Assembly: GCA_029945945.1 (NCBI GenBank) | Contig: JAQSDM010000005.1 | Span: 62,001 to 126,000 of the forward strand | Length of the DNA stretch: 64,000 bases | Origin: Algoriphagus sp. | GTDB taxonomy: Bacteria > Bacteroidota > Bacteroidia > Cytophagales > Cyclobacteriaceae | Direction of reading: 5' to 3' | In this document: piece by piece, positions 1 to 8,555 of the stretch | Position numbering within the stretch: the first letter of the stretch is position 1 | Layout of the letters: each line of letters opens with the position of its first letter | Program-made: the position numbers and the translations under genes | Notes under the pieces: model-generated | What the model was told of the DNA's origin: nothing | The model's database searches: none | Seen by the model: the letters and a program-made list of their open reading frames with translations, nothing else

Positions 1-1689
1 GACCGCAACGACCATTCCATCACCACCGAACAAAGGATCCCAAGCGTCTTCAGGTTTGTTGGTAGACTTCCCAAACCAAACTCCGTTGTCCTGCATTCCG
101 CCATAGATATTGTATGGTGTTGCCTGATCGACCATCACGGAGTAGAATTGAGAAATCGGCATTTGAGTATTCATGTGATCCCATCTTGACCCGCCGCCAT
201 AGCTTCTGTATAGTCCGCCATCGTTTCCAAGAAGAATGTGTTTGCTGTCCTTTGGATTGATCCACATGGACTGATGATCGGAGTGAGGATCACCGATTGA
301 ATCTGTACGGGAGAAGTTTTTGCCACCGTCACGGGAAACCAACAAAGGAACACCGAGTACGAATATTTCATTTTCATCCTGAGTACTGACTCTCACTTCG
401 CCAAAATAGTAACCGTACGTGTTGTAAAGGCGACTGATATCAGACTCAGATACTTTCTTCCAGCTTTTACCCGAATCCTCAGAGCGATAGACTTCAGCTC
501 CTTTGATTGGCTGGCCAAACATGGCTGCATTAGCATCCACTGATCCACCCATGTAATTGGCGATCTGGGAGGTGGTGATTTTACCCACTTTCAGTTGTCT
601 TTTGATTTCAGCAGCGGTGTATTTGGTGCTGAATTGGCTTCTTCTCAAAAATGAATTGAGCTTCTTATCATCTAGCGCCAAAGCCTGATCCAGACTCATT
701 TCTTTGAAATCTTCAAACTTGATCGGGTTTTCTTCTTGCTCTTGCTGTCCACCTCTTGGGCGGGGTGCTTCCGCAGGTTTATCTGATTTCCCCTGATTAT
801 CCAGCAAAGCATAGACAACTTTTGGATTGGATTGACTGAAGTCAAAACCGATTCGGCCTACAAATTCATCCTGCGGAAAGCCGGTTACAGCTTTTTTCCA
901 GGTATTTCCGCCATCCTCTGATCTCCAAATCGTAGATCCATCACCATTTCCGATGAAATCATGGGCCTGACGGAATCTCTCCCAGCTTGAAGCCAAAAGA
1001 ACATCAGGATTGGAAGGATTGATTTTGATGTCGATTATGCCGGTACTTTCGTCGATGTAAAGGACTTTTTTCCAGGATTTTCCACCATCTGTAGTTTTGT
1101 AAAGCCCGCGATCTTTGTTTTTGGAATAAAGCGAACCCATCACTCCTACCCAGACAATGTCCGGATTAGTTGGGTGAATTTGAATCTGTCCTGTATGATG
1201 GGAATAGGGCAAGCCCATCATTTGCCAGGTTTTGCCTGCATCTGTGGATTTATAAATTCCCGAGCCTGCATAAGTGGATCGACTGGAGTTGTTTTCTCCC
1301 GTCCCAACCCAAAGCACATTATTATCGGATGGCGAAAGTGCCATCGCTCCAATACCCAATGCGCTCTGATGGTCAAAAATCGGAGTAAAAGATTGGCCGT
1401 TGTCCTCGGTTTTCCAGACGCCTCCGGAAGCCGCAGCCACATAGAAGGTGTTTTGATTTTGAGCCACTTCGATGTCCACGATTCTGCCGGACATATTGGT
1501 TGGGCCTACATTTTTGGCTTTGAAATCTTTGAGAGGAGTGGAGGAAAGCATCGCTTTGTGCTTTTCTATAGATTCCTGAAGCGCTTTTTCTGAGGTGGGT
1601 TTGATATCCTGTGCCTGCAAGCTTTCTATGCTGAAAAGCGAAAGCATGCCCGAAGCCAGAAGTATCAGGTAGGTAGAATTCTTTTTCAT
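1..1689 (-). CDS. Secreted sortilin/VPS10-type BNR (Asp-box) propeller protein, 3' end outside window
   Basis: The first 563 codons are visible and stay open to the left edge, so the C-terminus is missing. The protein starts with a signal peptide (residues 1 to about 26, ending in LQAQ), so it is exported. At least six Asp-box-like motifs follow (for example KTEDNGQSF, KSTDAGKTW, KTTDGGKSW, RSEDGGNTW, RSEDSGKSW, SRDGGKNF), the hallmark of multi-bladed sialidase/sortilin-like propellers. A region rich in P, G, Q and E, followed by a short helical stretch, interrupts the repeats near residues 300-350. Bacteroidota carry many such proteins of about 1000 residues, often annotated as glycosyl hydrolase or WD40/YVTN/BNR-like, without a proven substrate. 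I infer a cell-surface or periplasmic role and do not assign an enzymatic activity. Confidence 0.85.
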   Translation of the reverse strand, partial: MKKNSTYLILLASGMLSLFSIESLQAQDIKPTSEKALQESIEKHKAMLSSTPLKDFKAKNVGPTNMSGRIVDIEVAQNQNTFYVAAASGGVWKTEDNGQSFTPIFDHQSALGIGAMALSPSDNNVLWVGTGENNSSRSTYAGSGIYKSTDAGKTWQMMGLPYSHHTGQIQIHPTNPDIVWVGVMGSLYSKNKDRGLYKTTDGGKSWKKVLYIDESTGIIDIKINPSNPDVLLASSWERFRQAHDFIGNGDGSTIWRSEDGGNTWKKAVTGFPQDEFVGRIGFDFSQSNPKVVYALLDNQGKSDKPAEAPRPRGGQQEQEENPIKFEDFKEMSLDQALALDDKKLNSFLRRSQFSTKYTAAEIKRQLKVGKITTSQIANYMGGSVDANAAMFGQPIKGAEVYRSEDSGKSWKKVSESDISRLYNTYGYYFGEVRVSTQDENEIFVLGVPLLVSRDGGKNFSRTDSIGDPHSDHQSMWINPKDSKHILLGNDGGLYRSYGGGSRWDHMNTQMPISQFYSVMVDQATPYNIYGGMQDNGVWFGKSTNKPEDAWDPLFGGDGMVVAV

Positions 1690-1783
1690 TTGTGGTTTTT
1701 AAGTCTGGAAAACAATATAAACAATAGCTGGCAAAGTCTTTAGACAATGCCTGCGGGTGGAAAAAGGTCTATTTGAATGGTGA

Positions 1784-2953
1784 TTACCTGGAGATCAAGC
1801 GGGTTTTGTAGATGACGACGTAGTCCTTTTCTACTTCAGAGTAATCGGGTGAAAACCAGATTTCAGCATTAGAAATGTACTTGTCAATATTTCCAAGATA
1901 CTTGTGTTTTTTGACAAGGCTCGAAACTGCTTTTCCGTCAAATACCACCCAACCGAAAATGTTTTTCTTTAGCATTTCCTCATAGAATTTAGAATTATCA
2001 CCTTTCGTTTCTGATGTGATCAGATCATATTCTTCATTCGTCAGCCCTCGGGCATAGTTTACGATAAATTGATTTTTATCTATAGGGATTACTTGATTCA
2101 TCGATCCTGTATAAATATCTCTCATCTCATAAGAACCAAATGTCTCGGCATCTTTAGGCTCTTTTTCTATGAATTCCGGAAATGGAATCTTGCGTATAGA
2201 GACGAGGCTGTCCAAATTCGAAATGTGATACCCGTATAAAACCGGTTCATTTCGGAACGAGACGAAAAGTGTATCTCCTTTACTTGCAAGACCAGTTGAG
2301 TAGTTTACGTTGAGGTAGGTTTTTTCATTAGTGTTGAATTTGGACTCCTTCGGAAAGGGTAGGGCGGGGGTAAACTTCCCGTCGTTCAAATCCAAAATCT
2401 CCACGCGTTTGGTTTCCACTTGAAATTTTTTGCCGTCAAAGCCAAATTCATCTGCGATTCTTCCTTCCCATGGGAAGAATATTTTCCCTTCATGGATGAC
2501 AATGTTTGTTTTGAATTGGTTGATCATGGAAAAGCCCGGCTGGAATTCAGGTAAGAAAGTGCGTGTGGGTTCTCCAGTGAGAGAGTAAAGATAGAACCCT
2601 CTGAAGGCAGGGACGATGATCTCAGTTTCATTCAGGAAAGTCGGTGGACCTAATCGTGTTTGTTGATATAAACCCGGGCCATCGCCTTGCTTATTGAACT
2701 TATGGAGGATTTCTCCTGATGCACCGGTTACGAAGATTGAATCGGTCAGATGGTCAACCAGAAGAAATGTAGACCCATCCTTTGAAATATCCGCCAAATA
2801 AAGATTTCCCAAGTAATCTACCACCAGAGAATCGTAGATTTCAAATTCAAAGGATTGCTCTGAAAGCGGCTTTTGGAGAATCTCTTCCTCTTTGGAAGTA
2901 CAGGCAAAAGCAAAAAGAAGGCTTAGCCCGAGGGTAAAAAGTTGGTTTTTCAT
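1784..2953 (-). CDS. Six-bladed beta-propeller lipoprotein (DUF4221-like), second of a tandem pair
   Basis: 389 residues. The N-terminus MKNQLFTLGLSLLFAFAC is a lipoprotein signal with the lipobox cysteine at residue 18, so the product should be membrane anchored. The rest has repeated strand-rich units with aromatic and Gly/Asp turns (for example the segments ending FYLYSLTGE and LFVSFRNEP), resembling the six-bladed propeller lipoproteins common in Bacteroidota. The start codon overlaps the upstream paralogue's stop (ATGA), implying co-transcription and translational coupling. The two proteins are similar in length and layout but clearly diverged. Function and ligand are not known; I do not see catalytic motifs. 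Confidence 0.8.
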   Translation of the reverse strand: MKNQLFTLGLSLLFAFACTSKEEEILQKPLSEQSFEFEIYDSLVVDYLGNLYLADISKDGSTFLLVDHLTDSIFVTGASGEILHKFNKQGDGPGLYQQTRLGPPTFLNETEIIVPAFRGFYLYSLTGEPTRTFLPEFQPGFSMINQFKTNIVIHEGKIFFPWEGRIADEFGFDGKKFQVETKRVEILDLNDGKFTPALPFPKESKFNTNEKTYLNVNYSTGLASKGDTLFVSFRNEPVLYGYHISNLDSLVSIRKIPFPEFIEKEPKDAETFGSYEMRDIYTGSMNQVIPIDKNQFIVNYARGLTNEEYDLITSETKGDNSKFYEEMLKKNIFGWVVFDGKAVSSLVKKHKYLGNIDKYISNAEIWFSPDYSEVEKDYVVIYKTRLISR

Positions 2954-4101
2954 TTTTGGACGAGTTTCAATTGATAAATTGTGATTACTTCCGGTTCTTC
3001 CTCTAATTCATTGACATTTTGCATAGCCCAGATTCGGTTTTGAGTGTCAACCCGGCCCAGCCTGTATTTTTTCGGGAATAGTTTATGTTCGCTAAATTGA
3101 TCTTTTGAATTCCTAACCATCCACTTTTGCGGATTCATTCGGTCAATTTCTCTTTGGTATTCCTCTCTTCCTAAATCAAGGGAGGGGAAATTTTCCTTTT
3201 TTAACCCCGAATAGTAAGTGATCAAATCTAATTCACCCACTTTTAAAATATTGGCAATCTTGCCTGGAGAGTCTGATACCTCCGTGTAATCTTCTTCATC
3301 TCCGTAGGGAAATCCGCTTTTCATTACAAATTTGTCGAAAGGAATTCTCATTGATTTTTGCTTCAATTGTGGATCATTCAGATCCAAATCATAAAGCAGC
3401 GTATCTGATTGATGAGCATAAGTCAATTTATTCCCGGCAAGAGAAAAGGAAAGAGAAATGAAATTAAAAGCTTCACCAGACTTGAGATAGCGGCTATCCG
3501 TATGAAGTGGTGCGATGGGTTTGAATTCTTCTGTACCAAGCGGAATAAGGTCAAAGGCATTGTAATTTTCATAGTATCCTTTTTGGTTGGGAGGAAAATC
3601 TGTCTGAGGATTTCCGCTGAAAGAGACCAAGGAAGGTCCGGCGAACGTTTCGGCGAAGTATAAATGATCAAATCCTGAATAAAACATTCCTTGGAGGGGA
3701 TAAGGTCTTTTCAGTCCTTTCAAAAAATTAAACTCCAAATCATAGAAATAAATACCCTGTCGTCCCTGAATGATGATGGTGTCTCCCATGAAAATTGCTC
3801 CTGCACAAAGTCCACCAAAACCATTTGGGGCATCTTTGGGTACATCCAGTCTTCTTAAAATTTTGCCAGATGAATTTGTCAAAATCATCTTTGTGCTTTT
3901 TCCAAAAACGCTGAAAAGAAAAAGATCCTTTTCTGCTTGGACTGACATTAATTCGAGATCTTCCAAAGTGGCGATCTGAATCGAATCCACAATCTCCAAT
4001 TCCCATGTCAATGAATCGGTGTTCCTTTTTTCTTCTGAAGCCCCACACCCCCAACCAAAAAATACGGTCGCCAAAACCGTACCTGTTAAAAATTTATTCA
4101 T
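2950..4101 (-). CDS. Six-bladed beta-propeller lipoprotein (DUF4221-like), first of a tandem pair
   Basis: 383 residues from the ATG at 4101. An in-frame GTG at 4116 would add five residues, but the ATG gives a standard lipoprotein signal (MNKFLTGTVLATVFFGWGC, lipobox cysteine 19). Opening motifs such as WELEIVDSIQI and SGKILRRLDVP are typical of the Bacteroidota 6-bladed propeller/DUF4221 type. It overlaps the next gene by ATGA, so both are likely made from one message. A perfect 8-bp inverted repeat lies 46 bp upstream of the start. I infer a surface or periplasmic binding or scaffold role; no specific function can be assigned. Confidence 0.8.
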   Translation of the reverse strand: MNKFLTGTVLATVFFGWGCGASEEKRNTDSLTWELEIVDSIQIATLEDLELMSVQAEKDLFLFSVFGKSTKMILTNSSGKILRRLDVPKDAPNGFGGLCAGAIFMGDTIIIQGRQGIYFYDLEFNFLKGLKRPYPLQGMFYSGFDHLYFAETFAGPSLVSFSGNPQTDFPPNQKGYYENYNAFDLIPLGTEEFKPIAPLHTDSRYLKSGEAFNFISLSFSLAGNKLTYAHQSDTLLYDLDLNDPQLKQKSMRIPFDKFVMKSGFPYGDEEDYTEVSDSPGKIANILKVGELDLITYYSGLKKENFPSLDLGREEYQREIDRMNPQKWMVRNSKDQFSEHKLFPKKYRLGRVDTQNRIWAMQNVNELEEEPEVITIYQLKLVQK

Positions 4102-4146
4102 AGCCTGATTTTTCACCTAAGAAAATAAAATACTAGGATAAAACAA

Positions 4147-4167
4147 TTAAATAGTTTTACTATTTAA
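4147..4167. repeat. Perfect inverted repeat upstream of the propeller-lipoprotein pair
   Basis: TTAAATAG and CTATTTAA are perfect 8-bp arms around the 5-nt spacer TTTTA. It lies in the leader or promoter region of the minus-strand lipoprotein pair. The stem is AT-only apart from one G-C pair per arm and lacks a T-tract, so an operator fits better than a terminator, but this is inference. Confidence 0.45.
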
Positions 4168-4246
4168 GATCAACTCACACCTGATTTAAGTGAATTGCTC
4201 AGGGCGATTATCTCAAAGAATCTAAAAAGTTTATTTACCGAAAAGA

Positions 4247-4278
4247 AAAAATCCACGGTTTTGGAGCCGTGGATTTTT
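4247..4278 (-). terminator. Intrinsic terminator after the GMC/subunit-3 operon
   Basis: A 12-bp perfect stem (AAAAATCCACGG / CCGTGGATTTTT) with a short loop sits 16 bp after the minus-strand stop at 4294 and ends in a T-tract in that direction. It shields the lipoprotein pair from read-through. Confidence 0.85.
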
Positions 4279-4293
4279 AAATTTTTGACGGGA

Positions 4294-4998
4294 TCAACCG
4301 ATCAGATTCCCCTGATCATCCCAGACGGCGACGGTTCCTCTGTCTTCCGGTTTGAGATACACCGAAAGGTATTTTTCCTCCAGGCTTACTCCATGTTTAT
4401 CCATGACTTCCTTTGGCACCCCATCCCAGACATTGGCTTGGTTACCCATATAGCCCATGTATTTCCATCCAGCTTCGGTAGAGAAATAACCGGAGCATGT
4501 GAGGTTTCTTAGCATGTTGAACCACCTTACACCACCTTCGTATTCAGGCTTTGCTTTCTCCGGCCAGGCGACTTCATCTACGATTTGCAACACTTCTGCT
4601 TGGCTGAGTTCGGTGAATTTCTTCCCGAATTTCTCGTCAGATTCAAAGTCCAGCCACATCAAACCACCGCGCATAGGAGTTTGGTAGTTAGGTTGATCTT
4701 TCATGATAAACTCCATAAAATCCACCACGCCTACTTCTGTCGCAGCGGGAGATTCTGAGTCCTTCGGCATGATGATATCCACAAGCGTACTGAGTTTCTT
4801 CCGCTCTTCATCTGTAAAGAAGATTTCTGAAAGCAACTTTTGATCCCTGAGATCTTCCTCCGGAACTCTCCCGCCTATGGTTCCTCCCGAAAGGAGAGGA
4901 GTTTCAGGTGCGGTGCTTTCAGGAGCACAATTGGTAAGTAGCAAGCCCGAGGCTATAGAGCCCGTAAAGAGCATTTTGAGATTTTCTCTTCTGTTCAT
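4294..4998 (-). CDS. Gluconate 2-dehydrogenase subunit 3 family protein (small subunit of a GMC dehydrogenase)
   Basis: 234 residues. The N-terminus MNRRENLKMLFTGSIASG has an RR pair at 3-4 and a lipobox-like TNC at residue 24, suggesting a Tat-routed lipoprotein. The body matches the gluconate 2-dehydrogenase subunit 3 type: alternating helices, FFTDEERKKLSTLVDIIMP near residues 60-80, then FMEFIMKDQ and repeated Trp/Leu segments. In characterised FAD-linked sugar dehydrogenases the corresponding small 'hitch-hiker' subunit carries the flavoprotein across the membrane. The GMC gene lies three bases upstream on the same strand, as expected for such a pair. No multihaem cytochrome c is adjacent, so the electron acceptor is unknown. 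Confidence 0.87.
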   Translation of the reverse strand: MNRRENLKMLFTGSIASGLLLTNCAPESTAPETPLLSGGTIGGRVPEEDLRDQKLLSEIFFTDEERKKLSTLVDIIMPKDSESPAATEVGVVDFMEFIMKDQPNYQTPMRGGLMWLDFESDEKFGKKFTELSQAEVLQIVDEVAWPEKAKPEYEGGVRWFNMLRNLTCSGYFSTEAGWKYMGYMGNQANVWDGVPKEVMDKHGVSLEEKYLSVYLKPEDRGTVAVWDDQGNLIG

Positions 4999-5001
4999 GG
5001 C

Positions 5002-6744
5002 TTAGATATTTTTCTTATTCAATTCGGAAATAATGAAATCTGAGGTTCTCCAGGATAAAGCCAAAATGGTCCAGGTTGGGTTTTTGTCCGCCTGAGAAAC
5101 AAATGGTCCTGCATCCACCACAAAGAGGTTTTTGCAATCGTGCGCCTGTGAGTTGGAATTGACGACCGAAGTCTTGGGATCATTTCCCATTCGGGTGGTA
5201 CCTACTTCGTGAATGATTCGTCCCGGTGCAGCAAGTCCGTAGAGTGTATCAGCCCCCGGCTTTTCACCCAATAAAATAGCGCCAGCACCGGTCAGAATTT
5301 CTTCGAAAGTGTCCTGCATGTGTTTGGCCTGCTTGATTTCCTGATCCGTCCATTTATAATGGAAGCGAAGAACCGGAATACCAAACTTGTCTACCGTAGT
5401 TGGATCTATTTCGCAATAGTTGTCATACATCGGAACGCTTTCCCCACGACCTGACATTCCCAGAGTAGAGCCATATATTTTGCGGATATCTTTCTTCAAT
5501 CCTTCGCCATATCCACCGTTTGGACTTGGGCTGCCAAATTCATCTTTGATGTATTTTCTCATAGAGTCCATGCCGCCTCCGGTTCCGTAGGCAGGCTGAC
5601 CCATACCACCCCAGTATTCGATGTGATAGCCTCTGGCAAAATCGAGTTTTTTATTATCAAGCCACCAAGGAGTATACATGTGCAATCCTCCGACACCATC
5701 TTCATTGTATCGCTCACGATTAATCATGTCAGGCATAATTCCCGATCTGCTGGCTCCTGTGGAATCATGCAGATAGCGTCCCAATACTCCGGAATCTCCG
5801 CCGATGCCATTGGGATGAGATTTTGATTTTGAATTCATCATGATTCTGGAAGACTCGCAGGAAGAAGCACCCAATACCACTACTCGTGATTTGAGTTTAT
5901 ATTCCTTCATGTCTTTTGTATTCACGAAGGAAACTCCGGTTGCTTTTCCAGTATCGTCGGTCGTTACTTTTCTAACCATGGAATGTGTGAAAAGATCAAC
6001 TTTTCCGCTTTTCATCGCAGGATGAACTAAGCAGGTGCCTGCGGAAAAGTCGGCATGTACCTGGCAACCTCTGTTGCATTGGCTGCAAAAAAAGCAAACG
6101 CCACGCTCTTTATTGATAGGACGAGTCAGCATAGAAAGTCTCGATGGAATCATCGGAATACTTGCTTTGTCAGCTCCTTTTTTGATGTAAAGCTCATGCA
6201 ATCTTGGCTTTGGAGGAGGAAGGAAAAATCCATCCGGCTCATTGAACATGCCTTCTTTGGATCCAAAGACACCAATAAGCTTATCTACTTTATCGTAATA
6301 AGGCTTCACATCTTCGTATCCGATCGGCCAGTCATGGCCCATCCCGTCGATGCTTGCTCTTTTGAAGTCATTTGGACCAAAACGAAGTGAAATTCTTCCC
6401 CAGTGATTGGTACGGCCACCGACCATTCTCGATCTGAACCAGTCGAACTCGGTTCCGTCCTTGCGGGTATAAGGTTCTCCTTCGATGTCCCAGCCTCCGA
6501 TTGCTGCATCAAAATCCCCAAACGGTCGAATTCTTGTACCGGCGCCTCTTCTTGGTGATTCCCAAGGTGGCCTCAATTGAGTCCTGTCCTCTTCTTTTGC
6601 CGGATCCCAATCTCCGCCGGCTTCAACGACCGCTACGGAAAGTCCAGCTTCTGAAAGTATTTTGGAGGCCATTCCTCCGCCTGCTCCGGAACCTACGATA
6701 ATCACATCATAGGACTCACCGGAAGATTTGATTTGAAAACTCAT
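5002..6744 (-). CDS. GMC family FAD-dependent oxidoreductase (large subunit of a membrane-linked dehydrogenase)
   Basis: 580 residues from the ATG at 6744 (a TTG two codons earlier is less likely). The FAD-binding Rossmann motif GSGAGGG is at 18-24, the acidic residue of the second strand in VVEAGG at 39-44, and the GMC signature around MVGGRTNHWGR at 107-117. Near the C-terminus HEVGTTRMG starts at 512 and NPTWTI at 555, giving the usual His and Asn of the active site. A cysteine cluster C217-x2-C220-x2-C223-x3-C227 could bind an Fe-S centre. The protein has no signal peptide, consistent with export by piggy-back on the Tat-tagged small subunit encoded next to it. The substrate is probably a sugar or alcohol; I cannot name it. 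Confidence 0.88.
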   Translation of the reverse strand: MSFQIKSSGESYDVIIVGSGAGGGMASKILSEAGLSVAVVEAGGDWDPAKEEDRTQLRPPWESPRRGAGTRIRPFGDFDAAIGGWDIEGEPYTRKDGTEFDWFRSRMVGGRTNHWGRISLRFGPNDFKRASIDGMGHDWPIGYEDVKPYYDKVDKLIGVFGSKEGMFNEPDGFFLPPPKPRLHELYIKKGADKASIPMIPSRLSMLTRPINKERGVCFFCSQCNRGCQVHADFSAGTCLVHPAMKSGKVDLFTHSMVRKVTTDDTGKATGVSFVNTKDMKEYKLKSRVVVLGASSCESSRIMMNSKSKSHPNGIGGDSGVLGRYLHDSTGASRSGIMPDMINRERYNEDGVGGLHMYTPWWLDNKKLDFARGYHIEYWGGMGQPAYGTGGGMDSMRKYIKDEFGSPSPNGGYGEGLKKDIRKIYGSTLGMSGRGESVPMYDNYCEIDPTTVDKFGIPVLRFHYKWTDQEIKQAKHMQDTFEEILTGAGAILLGEKPGADTLYGLAAPGRIIHEVGTTRMGNDPKTSVVNSNSQAHDCKNLFVVDAGPFVSQADKNPTWTILALSWRTSDFIISELNKKNI

Positions 6745-6875
6745 TTTCAAAAATTTTAATTAAGTATAAAATATAGGGCGAAAAATTTAATCATGGAAGC
6801 CGATTGCTTTGAAGTTGAAAAAAAACAGGATAAAGAAGAATTGCCAGGCAGAAGTTTGTCTTCCATAAAAATAAG

Positions 6876-6907
6876 AAGCCCCAAAGTAGCTTTACTACTT
6901 TAGGGCT
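6876..6907 (-). terminator. Intrinsic terminator downstream of tesA
   Basis: AGCCCCAAAGTAG pairs with CTACTTTAGGGCT (one mismatch) around a 6-nt loop. It lies about 24 bp past the tesA stop at 6931 and ahead of the GMC gene. Confidence 0.7.
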
Positions 6908-6930
6908 TTGATGACTTAACTCTTTTGATT

Positions 6931-7620
6931 TTAGATCATCTCCTTTATATAAGGCCAAATTGTCTCAAACACGATCTTGTGGCCGGCTTCGGTTGGATGA
7001 ATTCCGTCAGGAAGGTTTAGGTCAGGATTACCCGCAACTCCTTCAAGCAAGAATGGAATCAGCGTTACATTTTTCTCAGTCGCTACTTCCGGATAGATAT
7101 TTTTAAACTCATCTGTATAATCCTGACCCATGTTTGGAGGGATTTGCATTCCTGCCAGAATGATTTTGGTGTCAGGGTATTTTGCCCGCACTTTATCAAT
7201 GATTCCTAGCAGATTCTTTTTGCTTTCGCTGGGTAAAATTCCCCTGAGTCCATCGTTTCCACCAAGTTCAAGGACGAAAATGGCTGGTTCATCTTCCAGA
7301 AACCAATCCAACCTGCTAAGTCCTCCGGCGGTCGTTTCTCCGCTAAGTCCTCCATTGATCACCCGATAATTCAATCCCAGACTGTCAATCCTTGCCTGTG
7401 TCAAACCAGCAAAAGCATCGTCTTGCTCAATTCCATATCCTGCAGTGAGGCTGTTTCCAAAGAATAGGATGGTCTTTTGGGTTGTATCCTGACTTTGCTG
7501 ATCTGTGGCTTCCTGTGTTTCGGCTTCTTTCGTTTCCGAAGTGGAACCACAAGAGGCAAAGATTCCAGTGAAAAGTAATAGGATGGCAAACTTTGAAATC
7601 GGGTGAATGAATCGGATCAT
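6931..7620 (-). CDS. tesA: SGNH-hydrolase lipoprotein, arylesterase / lysophospholipase L1 (TesA-like)
   Basis: 229 residues. A lipoprotein signal ends in FASC with the lipidated cysteine at 24, followed by a Ser/Thr/Glu/Gln-rich spacer to about residue 48. Block I reads GNSLTAGYG with the nucleophile at Ser57 (Asn in place of the usual Asp of GDSL). The oxyanion block GGNDG follows near residue 118, and block V DGIHP places Asp205 and His208, completing the triad. E. coli TesA is a periplasmic thioesterase/protease/lysophospholipase I of the same fold. The gene is divergent from ybbA-ybbP, the same arrangement as in E. coli, which supports the assignment. The actual physiological ester is unknown. 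Confidence 0.88.
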   Translation of the reverse strand: MIRFIHPISKFAILLLFTGIFASCGSTSETKEAETQEATDQQSQDTTQKTILFFGNSLTAGYGIEQDDAFAGLTQARIDSLGLNYRVINGGLSGETTAGGLSRLDWFLEDEPAIFVLELGGNDGLRGILPSESKKNLLGIIDKVRAKYPDTKIILAGMQIPPNMGQDYTDEFKNIYPEVATEKNVTLIPFLLEGVAGNPDLNLPDGIHPTEAGHKIVFETIWPYIKEMI

Positions 7621-7802
7621 GAGCGTTTTAATTTCTGCTTGTAAATGTATTAAAAGAAAAAAGGCAGATCATAGTTCAATTCTTTTTAGATCTTGATTTT
7701 CTACAGACCCGAAAATCGCTCCTGGAAAAGAAAATCCACCGTTCTAACCATTGGATTTAGCATGACCTTTTGATTTTTCTTTTATTTGCCAGAATTCCAA
7801 AA

Positions 7803-7831
7803 TTTACTTTGGTGTTTTCCAACAAAGTAAA
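7803..7831. repeat. Perfect 9-bp inverted repeat in the tesA-ybbA divergent gap
   Basis: TTTACTTTG at 7803-7811 and CAAAGTAAA at 7823-7831 are perfect arms separated by 11 bp. The centre-to-centre distance is about two helical turns, fitting a dimeric regulator. The left arm also resembles a -7 element (TTACTTTG). The rest of the 257-bp gap shows nothing else I can name. Confidence 0.5.
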
Positions 7832-7877
7832 ACGCAATGCGTTTGACTTTTCATCTTTAATCCATCGAACCGCATAA

Positions 7878-8555
7878 ATGAACATCCTTTCTATTAAGAA
7901 CCTGAGTAAAACTTACCAAAGCGGGACCAGAAAACTGACCGTTTTGGATGAGGTTAATTTTGATATTAAATCCGGTGAAATGATTTCTATCGTCGGTCCG
8001 TCAGGAAGTGGAAAAACGACCCTGCTCGGCCTCTGTGCCGGCCTTGATTCGGGAAGCACCGGGAGCGTAGTTTTGAATGGAGAATCTCTCGAAAAGATGA
8101 CCGAAGATCAGCGAGCTTTCGTCAGAAATCAGCACGTGGGGTTTATTTTTCAAAACTTTCAGTTGCTTCCAACCCTGACCGCACTTGAAAATGTGATGGT
8201 TCCTTTGGAATTGAAAAAGAGAAAAGATGCCCGCCAAAAAGCTCAGGAACTGCTTGAAAAAGTGGGTTTGGGCGATCGTGCTACTCACTATCCTACGCAA
8301 CTTTCCGGTGGAGAACAGCAACGAGTTTCCATTGCCCGCGCTTTTGCCAATGAGCCGAAAATACTTTTCGCAGATGAGCCAACAGGGAATCTTGATACAG
8401 AAACAGGAGAGATGATCGAGAAGTTGATTTTTGATCTGAACAAAGAACAAGGAACAACGCTGGTTTTGGTGACACACGATCTGGAGTTGGCTGCGAAAAC
8501 CCAGCGAATCATTCATATCAAAGGAGGAAAAATACAGGAGGATGTCCATGCCTGA
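7878..8555 (+). CDS. ybbA: ABC transporter ATP-binding protein, LolD/YbbA type
   Basis: 225 residues, the normal size of a stand-alone ATPase of the LolD/MacB/YbbA group. Walker A is GPSGSGKT at 40-47, the Q-loop is in FIFQNFQLLPTL near 90-101, the signature LSGGEQQ is near 142-148, and Walker B with the following glutamate reads ILFADEPTGNLD near 161-172. The stop overlaps the permease start by 14 bp, so the two proteins are coupled. With YbbP it should form an exporter-like type VII (MacB-fold) machine that works on the periplasmic or lipid side rather than importing a solute. Placement beside tesA repeats the E. coli neighbourhood. Confidence 0.93.
   Translation: MNILSIKNLSKTYQSGTRKLTVLDEVNFDIKSGEMISIVGPSGSGKTTLLGLCAGLDSGSTGSVVLNGESLEKMTEDQRAFVRNQHVGFIFQNFQLLPTLTALENVMVPLELKKRKDARQKAQELLEKVGLGDRATHYPTQLSGGEQQRVSIARAFANEPKILFADEPTGNLDTETGEMIEKLIFDLNKEQGTTLVLVTHDLELAAKTQRIIHIKGGKIQEDVHA

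Noticed and set aside
1373-1747. Open frames on both strands over the first 1.7 kb
   Set aside because: They are in other frames of the long Asp-box protein, which has a signal peptide and repeats.
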